From positions 1 through 12,091 of the forward strand of contig CAJVYJ010000040.1 in NCBI GenBank assembly GCA_913009475.1: a stretch of DNA of 12,091 bases, in the 5' to 3' direction. A program made the translations under genes and the position numbers. The notes under the pieces were generated by a model. That model saw only the letters and a program-made list of their open reading frames with translations, had not been told where the DNA came from and searched no databases. This DNA is from an uncultured Actinomycetes bacterium (GTDB taxonomy: Bacteria; Actinomycetota; Aquicultoria; CAJVYJ01). Positions 6,674 to 12,091 of the stretch are shown piece after piece; positions within the stretch are counted from its first letter, which is position 1; every line of letters starts with the position of its first letter.

Positions 6674-6755
6674 TTTATGAGCGTAGAGAGTTGCGCGGAG
6701 AAATAAATACGGCTGGAGATTCGGTCGTTTATCGGAGCTGTTAAACAGTCTCAAA

Positions 6756-6784
6756 TTGAACTTGTCTTGGTTGATGAGTATAAT
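6756..6784 (+). promoter_or_regulatory. near-consensus promoter of acsV
   Basis: TTGAAC (6756-6761), an exact 17-base spacer, then a perfect TATAAT (6779-6784). Transcription would start near 6791. That excludes the upstream in-frame TTG (6756) and ATG (6774) as start codons and leaves the GTG codons at 6834/6837. Confidence 0.65.
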
Positions 6785-6833
6785 ATTAGCTTTATGCGTT
6801 AAAAACATAACGAAAAAAGAAAATAAAAAAACA

Positions 6834-8741
6834 GTGGTGATTAAATTGCCGAAAATATTATTTAAACCGACTAATCGTTCCATAGAAATTGAAAAAGGCG
6901 AAAATTTACTGACTGCCGCCGCTAAGGCTGATGTTCATATCAATGCTTCATGCGGAGGAGAAGGCACGTGCGGCAAGTGCAAAGTGATTGTTTCCGGTGG
7001 CCGGGTAAAAACTGACCCGCGTTCCAAATTGAATAAAGCGGAGATCAAAAAAGGCTATGTGCTGGCTTGCCAAACTCAAGTATTGGATGATATTACAGTT
7101 GATGTTCCCATGGAAAGCGAGCTTTTAGCTCAAGCTCAAGGCCGGATTCAAACACTGACGGCTTCAACTGAAAACTGGAACAGCAGACTTCAGAAGCTGG
7201 CTACCGATTCCATAATAATTAAGAAATTTATTAAACTCCCTGTTCCATCCTTGCAGGATTCAGTCAGTGACGCCACTCGTGTCACAAGAGAGTTAAAAAA
7301 AGAGTTGGGCCATAACGTTAAAATTCAAATCGATTTTAAGATTTTGAAAGAATTAGAAGCTTTTATTCGCGACAGCGATTGGATGCTTACCGTAACTTTG
7401 CTAAAAGAATTTGAAGTTTACAGAGTAATAAATTTAGCGGCCGGGGATACAACTGCCAGACAATACGCCATTGCTGTTGACGTGGGAACGACAACTTGTG
7501 TTGGGGAAATTGTTGATGTTAACGCAAAAAAGATACTCGGCGAACAGTCGGAATATAACGCGCAGATAAGTTTAGGCGATGACGTTATTTCTCGGATGGT
7601 ATACGCCAAAAAAGGTGACGGCCTGCAAATATTACAACGCCGGGCGGCGGCGACTATTGATAGAATTATAAAAAAGCTTTTGCGTCGGACTAAAATCAAG
7701 GCTGAAGAGGTAGAATTAATTGTTTTGGCCGGCAATACTATTATGACTCATTTATTATACGGAGTCGGTACCGATATGATCAGAGAAGCGCCCTATGTTC
7801 CGGTTTTTCGTTTTGTTCCTACGGTTAAAGGCTGTGATATTGGTTTAACTTTATTACCCGAAACCGCGGTAGTGGCTTTTCCTTGTGTTGCCAGTTACTT
7901 AGGCGGCGACATAACCGCCGGTGTAGTTGCTTCCGGTCTAAATAAAAATAAGGACCTATCTTTATATATAGACATCGGCACCAACGGCGAAATTGTACTG
8001 GGTAATTCCGAGTGGTTGCTTGGTTGCTCATGTTCAGCCGGGCCGGCTTTTGAAGGCGGTGGCGTAAAAGATGGTATTCGCAGTATCGACGGGGCGATAG
8101 AAAGAGTAATTATTGAGCGCGGAACTTACGAAACTGTCTTTACTACTATCGGCAACAAGACTGCTTGCGGTATCTGTGGTTCGGGCCTTATCGATCTTAT
8201 CGCGGAGATGTTTCTCTCGGGCGTGATTGATAAACGGGGTAAAATAAACAGCAATTTAGGGATTTCGCGTATTAGAGAAAACGAGCACGGCTGGGAATTC
8301 GTAGTGGCTTGGGCCAATACCACCTCTGTCGGCCGTGATATTGTCATTACTGAAGTCGATATCGATAATCTAATGCGAGCCAAGGCCGCGGTTTACGCGG
8401 GCATTACAACGCTGGTGGATAGCGTTGGTGTAAAACCGGAAGAGTTGGACCAAATTTTAATTGCCGGGTCATTTGGAAATTATATTCGGGTAAAAGAAGC
8501 GGTAACCATCGGGTTGTTGCCGGACCTACCGGTGGAAAAATACAAATTTGTCGGTAACGGCTCTCTGCTCGGCTGCGTAAAAGCGGCGATAAATATAGAT
8601 GAGTGGAAGCAAGCGGCAGAGATAACCAAAAGCATGAGTTATCAAGAACTTTCAGCGGATAATAGTTTTATGGAACGCTACACATCGGCACTCTTCTTGC
8701 CGCATACGGACAAAAAACTATTTCCGTCGGTTGACGGATAG
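6834..8741 (+). CDS. acsV: reductive activator of the corrinoid iron-sulfur protein (RACo / AcsV)
   Basis: About 635 residues, cytosolic. Positions are given in the longest frame (from TTG 6756); subtract 26 for the chosen GTG at 6834. The N terminus is a plant-type 2Fe-2S ferredoxin domain with Cys66, Cys72, Cys75 and Cys105 (C-x5-C-x2-C-x29-C). After a linker comes an ASKHA ATPase domain: phosphate loops DVGTTTCVG (242-250) and DIGTNGE (406-412), then GCSCSAGPAFEGGG and the adenosine motif AGSFGNY (570-576). This is the RACo architecture: ATP-driven reduction of the corrinoid from inactive Co(II) to Co(I). The family begins P-K-x-x-F-x-P, which here falls at residue 32. Together with the promoter at 6756-6784, this places the start at GTG 6834 or 6837, though no good ribosome site is visible. 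A hairpin repeat follows 3 bases after the stop, and cooC follows 97 bases on. Confidence 0.92.
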   Translation: MVIKLPKILFKPTNRSIEIEKGENLLTAAAKADVHINASCGGEGTCGKCKVIVSGGRVKTDPRSKLNKAEIKKGYVLACQTQVLDDITVDVPMESELLAQAQGRIQTLTASTENWNSRLQKLATDSIIIKKFIKLPVPSLQDSVSDATRVTRELKKELGHNVKIQIDFKILKELEAFIRDSDWMLTVTLLKEFEVYRVINLAAGDTTARQYAIAVDVGTTTCVGEIVDVNAKKILGEQSEYNAQISLGDDVISRMVYAKKGDGLQILQRRAAATIDRIIKKLLRRTKIKAEEVELIVLAGNTIMTHLLYGVGTDMIREAPYVPVFRFVPTVKGCDIGLTLLPETAVVAFPCVASYLGGDITAGVVASGLNKNKDLSLYIDIGTNGEIVLGNSEWLLGCSCSAGPAFEGGGVKDGIRSIDGAIERVIIERGTYETVFTTIGNKTACGICGSGLIDLIAEMFLSGVIDKRGKINSNLGISRIRENEHGWEFVVAWANTTSVGRDIVITEVDIDNLMRAKAAVYAGITTLVDSVGVKPEELDQILIAGSFGNYIRVKEAVTIGLLPDLPVEKYKFVGNGSLLGCVKAAINIDEWKQAAEITKSMSYQELSADNSFMERYTSALFLPHTDKKLFPSVDG

Positions 8742-8744
8742 TCG

Positions 8745-8809
8745 TGTAGCGCGGGAGCTCGTCCCCGCATAACAAGCAGAAAAGGCGCCGGGCAAGCCGG
8801 CGCGCTACA
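8745..8809. repeat. TGTAGCGC...GCGCTACA palindromic element between acsV and cooC
   Basis: A 65-base element with perfect 8-base ends, TGTAGCGC and GCGCTACA. It contains two GC-rich hairpins: GCGGG/CCCGC on the left, and GCGCCGG/CCGGCGC around GCAA on the right. It begins 3 bases after the acsV stop codon and lies wholly in the acsV-cooC transcript if they are co-transcribed. There is no U-tract, so RNA processing or attenuation is more likely than termination. Confidence 0.75.
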
Positions 8810-8838
8810 GAATAAGTTAATAAACGAGGTGAACTAAG

Positions 8839-9597
8839 ATGGCTGAGTTAATAGCAATAGCCGGCAAAGGCGGGACGGGAAAAACCACTTTTTGCGGGTT
8901 AATTGTCCGCTATTTAATTGAAAATAAACTGAGCCCGGTCTTGGCGATTGACGCTGATGCTAATTTAAACTTTAATGAAGTACTGGGAATTGAGGTAAAA
9001 GAGACCGTTGGCGATATTAGAGATGACTTGCTTCAGAACTTAGGCATGCTGGAAGCGGGTATGGATAAAGATACTTGGATAGAGCTTAAGCTCCAAGAGG
9101 CAATGGTAGAAACCGAAAAGTTCGACTTGGTAGCTATGGGTAAACCGGAGGGGACCGGCTGTTACTGCTATGTTAATTCAGTTTTACAGCGCTATATGGA
9201 AATTCTAATCAAGAATTATCCCTATATCGTGATGGATAACGAAGCCGGCCTGGAACATATCAGCCGCGGTACTACTAAAAACGTCTCTTATCTGGTAATT
9301 GTGTCCGACGCCAGTCCGCGCGGTGTGCGGACGGCGGCTCGTATCCGTGATTTGGTCATTGAGCTAAAAGTAAAAGTCGGTGGTATGGGGGTAATATTAA
9401 ACCGGTTGACGGAAGGTGAGGTAACTGAAGCGGCTTTGGCGGAAGCGGAAAAACAAAAATTAGATATAATCGGAAAAATTCCGTCGGACCCGCTGGTAGT
9501 CAAGTTTGACCTTAAAGACCGTTCATTATTGGAGTTGCCAAGTGAATCCGCGGCCGTGAAAGCCGCCGGCCGGATAATTAAAAATATAATAGCTTGA
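8839..9597 (+). CDS. cooC: CooC-type ATPase for nickel insertion into CO dehydrogenase/acetyl-CoA synthase
   Basis: A 252-residue P-loop ATPase of the MinD/SIMIBI class, the usual CooC length. It has the deviant Walker A motif GKGGTGKTT (9-17, signature Lys10), the switch Asp38 in IDADAN, and the DNEAGLEH stretch (133-140). The CooC hallmark is GTGCYCYVN, giving the Cys108-x-Cys110 pair that binds metal at the dimer interface. Members named CooC or AcsF load Ni into CO dehydrogenase or acetyl-CoA synthase; sequence alone does not tell which. The start is firm, with GAGGTGA (8826-8832) six bases before the ATG. It lies 97 bases after acsV with only a palindromic repeat between, so co-transcription is likely. 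No CO dehydrogenase gene is in the window; it is expected beyond the truncated right end or elsewhere. Confidence 0.93.
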   Translation: MAELIAIAGKGGTGKTTFCGLIVRYLIENKLSPVLAIDADANLNFNEVLGIEVKETVGDIRDDLLQNLGMLEAGMDKDTWIELKLQEAMVETEKFDLVAMGKPEGTGCYCYVNSVLQRYMEILIKNYPYIVMDNEAGLEHISRGTTKNVSYLVIVSDASPRGVRTAARIRDLVIELKVKVGGMGVILNRLTEGEVTEAALAEAEKQKLDIIGKIPSDPLVVKFDLKDRSLLELPSESAAVKAAGRIIKNIIA

Positions 9598-9630
9598 TTT
9601 AGAGGCTGTTAAATAATAAATATTGATTCC

Positions 9631-9717
9631 GTCACTTTGAGTGGAATGTTCAACTAAGAGCGAATAAGACTGGTAATCATGAGATTCTTTGGTCGGTGTA
9701 ATAACCCTCAGAATGAC
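9631..9717. repeat. GTCACTTTGAG...CTCAGAATGAC palindromic repeat
   Basis: Inverted ends GTCACTTTGAG (9631-9641) and CTCAGAATGAC (9707-9717) match at 9 of 11 bases. GAGATTCTTTGG lies inside the right end. The layout resembles the GTCATTCTGAG...GAATCTC intergenic repeats found in many bacteria. Only one copy is in the window. Confidence 0.5.
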
Positions 9718-9751
9718 AGTGGTAGAAAGCGTGGAGGGTAATGCCATTAAG

Positions 9752-9874
9752 TTTGTCATTCTCAGCTTGACTGGGAATCCAGGTAAAGAGGTGCACTGGT
9801 ACCTGAGTATGTAAAGCATTAACAAAACAAGCATGGTGGACCGTGGATTCCCGATCGGAGTCGGCAGTGACAAA
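9752..9874. repeat. TTTGTCAT...GTGACAAA intergenic repeat, copy 2
   Basis: A 123-base element of the same family as 923-1058 and 11003-11119. Bases 9753-9792 are identical to 11004-11043 (40 of 40), and the interior remains recognisably similar (TGG-ACC, ATGTAAAG). The right terminus is diverged (GTGACAAA instead of ATGACAAA). Confidence 0.85.
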
Positions 9875-9914
9875 CAATATATTAAGAACTACGGATGAGA
9901 AAAGATACCAGTTA

Positions 9915-9930
9915 TTGTATAAATATACAA
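9915..9930. promoter_or_regulatory. perfect inverted repeat, possible operator upstream of folD
   Basis: TTGTATA and TATACAA form perfect 7-base arms around AA. Its size and AT-rich character are those of a dimeric regulator site or part of a promoter region. It is about 100 bases before the folD start. No regulator gene is in the window to pair it with. Confidence 0.35.
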
Positions 9931-10027
9931 AATCGTAAAGCATTAAACAGTTTGAATTTATATAAAGCAAAAGAATTAAATAGATACCAATTAGTCATAT
10001 TGATAGTGACTGAAAGGAGTTTTACTG

Positions 10028-10882
10028 ATGAGCGCTACTGTTATTGACGGCAAAAAAGTAAGCGGTGAAATACGGGCCGAGGTAGCCAATGAGGTAAAAG
10101 AACTTAAAAAACAAGGTATTAATCCGGGCCTGGCGGTAGTCATTGTTGGGGAGAATTCCGCATCACAAGTCTATGTCAGAAATAAAGAGAAGGGTTGCCT
10201 GGAAGCCGGTATTAAATCTATAAAGTATGAGCTGCCGAGTGAAACAACTGAGGCGGAATTGTTGGCCTTGGTCGAAAAGCTTAACAATGACCCACGAGCT
10301 AACGGCATCTTGGTGCAACTGCCTTTGCCTAAGCAGATAAATGAGGAGAAAATCTTGCTGGCAATCAAACCTGAAAAGGATGTTGATTGCTTCCATCCTT
10401 TTAACGTGGGCCGACTGATGGGAGGCGGCGCTAAACTAAAACCTTGTACTCCCAGCGGAATCATTGAGTTGTTAAAACACTATGATGTTCCTCTTGAGGG
10501 ACAGAACGCCGTCATCATCGGCCGCAGTAATATTGTCGGAAAACCCGTAGCCATGTTACTGATGCAAGAGAACGCGACCGTGGAAATCTGCCATTCTCGC
10601 ACGCGGGATTTGGCGGAACATATTAAGAGAGCTGATATTATCATCGCGGCTGTGGGTCGTCCGAAATTTGTAACAAAAGATATGGTAAAACCGGGAGCCG
10701 CTGTTATCGATGTCGGCATCAATAGGCTGGAGACCGGTTTATGCGGTGATGTTGATTTCGATGAAGTCAAGGATGTTGCCGGCGCTATTACTCCGGTGCC
10801 CGGGGGCGTCGGCCCGATGACTATCGCCATGCTGCTTAGAAATACAATAACGGCGGCTAAAGAACAGAAAAAGGAAGCTTAG
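10028..10882 (+). CDS. folD: bifunctional methylene-THF dehydrogenase / methenyl-THF cyclohydrolase
   Basis: A 284-residue cytosolic enzyme of normal length, interconverting 10-formyl-, methenyl- and methylene-THF (methyl branch, after Fhs). Active-site features are Tyr49 and Lys53 in SQVYVRNKEKG, the QLPLP segment (97-101), KDVDCFHPFNVG with Asp120, and PCTPSG (139-144). The nucleotide-binding loop is GRSNIVGKP (165-173), and PVPGGVGPMT (257-266) lies near the C terminus. The cofactor (NAD or NADP) is not settled by these motifs. The start is firm, with AAGGAG (10014-10019) eight bases before the ATG. It is separated by about 400 repeat-filled bases on each side from cooC and acsD, so it may carry its own promoter. 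FolD is a housekeeping enzyme in many bacteria, but its place between Wood-Ljungdahl genes indicates pathway use here. Confidence 0.97.
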   Translation: MSATVIDGKKVSGEIRAEVANEVKELKKQGINPGLAVVIVGENSASQVYVRNKEKGCLEAGIKSIKYELPSETTEAELLALVEKLNNDPRANGILVQLPLPKQINEEKILLAIKPEKDVDCFHPFNVGRLMGGGAKLKPCTPSGIIELLKHYDVPLEGQNAVIIGRSNIVGKPVAMLLMQENATVEICHSRTRDLAEHIKRADIIIAAVGRPKFVTKDMVKPGAAVIDVGINRLETGLCGDVDFDEVKDVAGAITPVPGGVGPMTIAMLLRNTITAAKEQKKEA

Positions 10883-10935
10883 AGCCTTCTCTCCTCTTTG
10901 CTAAAGAGGTGCCGGGGGAGATTGGCGAAAGAAAT

Positions 10936-10965
10936 GTGTAGGGGTGGAGTTTATCTCCACCCGTG
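10936..10965. repeat. GTGTAGGGG...CCCGTG hairpin repeat, copy 1
   Basis: The stem is GGGTGGAG (10942-10949) with CTCCACCC (10955-10962) and a 5-base loop. The outer words GTGTAGG and CCCGTG are shared with the copy at 11137-11165. The stem bases differ between copies but compensate, which suggests that structure is conserved. Confidence 0.7.
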
Positions 10966-11002
10966 AAAGTTGATGCTTTTTGTCACGCTCAGCTTTTCTA
11001 TG

Positions 11003-11119
11003 CTTGTCATTCTCAGCTTGACTGGGAATCCAGGTAAAGAGGTACATTGGAACCAGGGCATGTAAAGTATTTAAAGGCACGGTTGGCCGTGGATCCCCGA
11101 TCAGGTCGGGGATGACAAA
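11003..11119. repeat. TTTGTCAT...ATGACAAA intergenic repeat, copy 3
   Basis: A 117-base element. The left end is CTTGTCAT (11003-11010), the right end GGATGACAAA. It shares 40 identical bases with copy 2 on the left and GGATCCCCGATCAGGTCG with copy 1 on the right, so it reads as the least decayed copy. Confidence 0.85.
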
Positions 11120-11136
11120 CATGGGATATGTGAATG

Positions 11137-11165
11137 GTGTAGGGGCGAGGCACGCCTCGCCCGTG
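11137..11165. repeat. GTGTAGGGG...CCCGTG hairpin repeat, copy 2
   Basis: The stem is GGGCGAGG (11143-11150) with CCTCGCCC (11155-11162), loop CACG. It shares its outer words with the copy at 10936-10965. Confidence 0.7.
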
Positions 11166-11291
11166 TAGGTGGTGTAGAGCCGGGGGAGATTGTGAGATAA
11201 TTACATTTTCCAATTGCGAGCGTAGCGAATTTAATCATAGCGTCTAAGATTAGATATTTAGCAGTGTTACTGATAGAAAAAGGAGAATAAT

Positions 11292-11919
11292 ATGGTATTT
11301 CAAGTACCAACGGAAAAATATTCCGGAAAAATCGAGGAAGTTACTTTAGGTACAGGTGATAATGCTGTAATTGTTGGCGGGGCCACTACGTTGGCTTGGC
11401 ACAATTTCGAGGGCGATATACCCAACCAGCCTAAAATAGCTATGGAGGTATTTGACAACAATCCTCAGGATTGGCCGGAGGCGGTAGCGAAGCCGTTGGC
11501 GGATGTACTGGGAGACCCGGTCAAGTGGGCGCTTAAATGCCAGAATGAATGGGGGGCTGATTTAATCTGTCTCCAGTTGGCAAGCACTGACCCCAATGGT
11601 GATAACAGAAGTCCTGAGGACGCGACCGCGGTCGCGAAAGATGTGCTTGACGCTATTGACATACCGCTAATCGTCTATGGGACTGACAGTCCGGAAAAAG
11701 ATAAAAAAGTTTTAGAAAAAATTGCTACTGTCGCGGCTGGAAAGAATATCGGTATCGGCCCGGCTACGGAGACAAATTATAAGACTGTAGCCGCCGCCGC
11801 CATGGGTTTTGAGCATAACATTATCGCGTTGACTCCTTGCGATGTAAACTTGGCAAAACAATTAAATATTCTCCTTTCCCAGATGGGATTATCCAAACAT
11901 AGAATTATTATTGACCCTT
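11292..11919 (+). CDS. acsD: corrinoid iron-sulfur protein small subunit (acetyl-CoA decarbonylase/synthase delta), cut by adapter
   Basis: The first 209 codons of AcsD/CdhD, a TIM-barrel protein that pairs with AcsC to carry the cobalt-bound methyl group to acetyl-CoA synthase. Recognisable stretches are VIVGGATTLAWHNFEG, IAMEVFDNNPQDWP (about 49-62), WGADLICLQLASTDPNG, IPLIVYGTD, and the barrel end HRIIIDP (203-209). Family members run to about 310 residues and continue after IIIDP with a conserved segment, so roughly 100 residues are missing. The apparent TAG stop at 11919-11921 is one genuine T followed by the first two bases of an Illumina adapter, so it is not a real stop. The start is firm: AGGAG (11281-11285) lies six bases before the ATG. 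acsC, acsE or acsB would be expected next, but the contig ends here. Confidence 0.93.
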
Positions 11920-11985
11920 AGATCGGAAGAGCACACGTCTGAACTCCAGTCACACTGATATATCTCGTATGCCGTCTTCTGCTTG
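11920..11985 (+). other. Illumina TruSeq adapter with index, assembly contamination
   Basis: This begins with AGATCGGAAGAGCACACGTC (11920-11939) and continues with the rest of the TruSeq read-1 adapter to 11953. An 8-base index ACTGATAT (11954-11961) follows, which I recall as TruSeq index 25, then the flow-cell (P7) part, ATCTCGTATGCCG...CTGCTTG, to 11985. It is not genomic. It marks a library insert shorter than the read, assembled without trimming. Confidence 0.97.
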
Positions 11986-12091
11986 AAAAAAAAAAAATAA
12001 CAAAATAAAAAGTGAAAAAAAAAAAAAAAAAACAAATACACTACCACCGCCCTGAGATCCATCGAGTGTGTTCATACGGCATGCACTGACA
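11986..12091 (+). other. poly-A and low-quality read tail after the adapter
   Basis: A-rich runs (11986-12036) are the normal base-calling product when a read passes the end of its fragment. The last 55 bases have no coding or genomic character. They contain ATAC, ACCACCG (12043-12049) and GAGATC (12054-12059) in the same order as the Illumina P5 oligonucleotide, so they may be a garbled adapter read. This stretch should be discarded. Confidence 0.85.

Larger units (their letters stand above)
6115..6755. other. non-coding gap between fhs and acsV, rich in repeats
   Basis: About 640 bases without a credible gene. Short open frames here have low-complexity basic translations and no ribosome sites. 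The gap holds TGTAGC modules at 6198-6220, 6505-6531 and 6651-6673. A 225-base inverted-repeat element lies at 6267-6491. A G-rich hairpin, CCCTCC (6536-6541) with GGAGGG (6553-6558), precedes a GGGTTGGGGTGGGGG run. A weak stem TCTAG/CTAGA (6607-6611 with 6629-6633) is followed by CTTTTT, and a short CTGTTAAACAG palindrome (6738-6748) sits just before the acsV promoter. Confidence 0.7.
9598..10027. other. 430-base non-coding gap between cooC and folD
   Basis: It holds a GAGGCTGTTAAATAATAA word just after cooC (9602-9619), a GTCA...TGAC repeat (9631-9717), copy 2 of the TTTGTCAT element (9752-9874), and an AT-rich stretch before folD. That stretch has a TTGTATA/TATACAA palindrome, two AGATACCA direct repeats (9903-9910 and 9982-9989), and a weak promoter candidate TTGAAT-N18-TTAAAT (9952-9981). 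Apparent minus-strand frames here are translations of the repeats, not genes. Confidence 0.7.
10883..11291. other. 409-base non-coding gap between folD and acsD, dense with repeats
   Basis: It holds a CCTCTTT/AAAGAGG hairpin (10893-10909) soon after the folD stop, which is a possible weak terminator with no U-tract. GCCGGGGGAGATTG occurs twice (10911-10924 and 11179-11192). Two GTGTAGGGG...CCCGTG hairpins (10936-10965 and 11137-11165) and copy 3 of the TTTGTCAT element (11003-11119) fill most of the rest. The last 90 bases before acsD are AT-rich and should contain its promoter, but I see no strong match. Confidence 0.7.

Noticed and set aside
6559..6744. 61-residue open frame on the plus strand
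   Set aside because: It crosses a G-rich repeat and a TGTAGC module, with no ribosome site or protein-like composition.
6267..6755. Cobalamin riboswitch before the corrinoid activator gene
   Set aside because: There is no B12-box-like GCCACTG or the expected core around it; the structure is explained by repeats.
9526..11122. Minus-strand frames in the gaps at 9526-9970 and 10901-11122 that share the peptide FTWIPSQAENDK
   Set aside because: The shared peptide is the translation of the TTTGTCAT repeat copies. It is a known type of spurious protein similarity.
923..11192. CRISPR array
   Set aside because: Repeats are dispersed, palindromic and of unequal length, with no regular repeat-spacer pattern and no cas genes.
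794..11192. Intact insertion sequence
   Set aside because: No transposase-like reading frame exists anywhere in the window; only non-autonomous repeats are present.
11986..12036. Poly-A run as a genomic feature or transcript tail
   Set aside because: It directly follows the end of the P7 adapter, which is the expected read-through artefact.
1..12091. tRNA, rRNA or tmRNA genes
   Set aside because: No tRNA-like cloverleaf or rRNA-like conserved words were seen in any gap.

Overview
The window is a stretch of bacterial chromosome, apparently the right-hand end of an assembly contig, from an anaerobe that uses the Wood-Ljungdahl (reductive acetyl-CoA) pathway. The evidence is a run of plus-strand genes: formate-tetrahydrofolate ligase (fhs), the ATP-dependent reductive activator of the corrinoid iron-sulfur protein (acsV/RACo), a CooC-type nickel-insertion ATPase, FolD, and the start of acsD, the small corrinoid-protein subunit. 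A STAS anti-anti-sigma factor and a membrane-bound SpoIIE/PP2C phosphatase, SD-type ribosome sites and sigma-A-like promoters suggest a Firmicutes, Actinobacteriota or related lineage. I cannot place it further from sequence alone.

Layout. 1-685: HAD phosphatase. 686-1082: non-coding, with palindromic repeats. 1083-2517: a STAS protein on the minus strand, a divergent small unknown protein on the plus strand, and a minus-strand single-pass membrane protein of unknown function. 2704-4176: membrane sensor phosphatase (HAMP plus SpoIIE domain), a plausible partner for the STAS protein. 4360-11919: the Wood-Ljungdahl block. Its intergenic gaps are wide (about 780, 97, 430 and 409 bases) and full of short palindromic repeats, so it is not a compact operon. 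fhs ends in a strong hairpin, and acsV has its own near-consensus promoter.

How the genes work together. Fhs and FolD serve the methyl branch: formate to formyl-THF, then methenyl/methylene-THF. AcsD would form the corrinoid protein with AcsC (not in the window), carrying the methyl group to acetyl-CoA synthase. AcsV rescues that corrinoid when it oxidises to Co(II). CooC matures the nickel centre of CO dehydrogenase and/or acetyl-CoA synthase.

The most important caution is at the right end. From base 11920 the sequence is an Illumina TruSeq adapter with an index, followed by poly-A and a low-quality tail. The apparent stop codon of acsD is made by the adapter, so the gene is cut by an assembly artefact and is not naturally short. 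I found no convincing undescribed system. The things most worth a second look are the STAS/SpoIIE pair with a sigma-B-like promoter, the several intergenic repeat families, and a 225-base inverted-repeat element before acsV.
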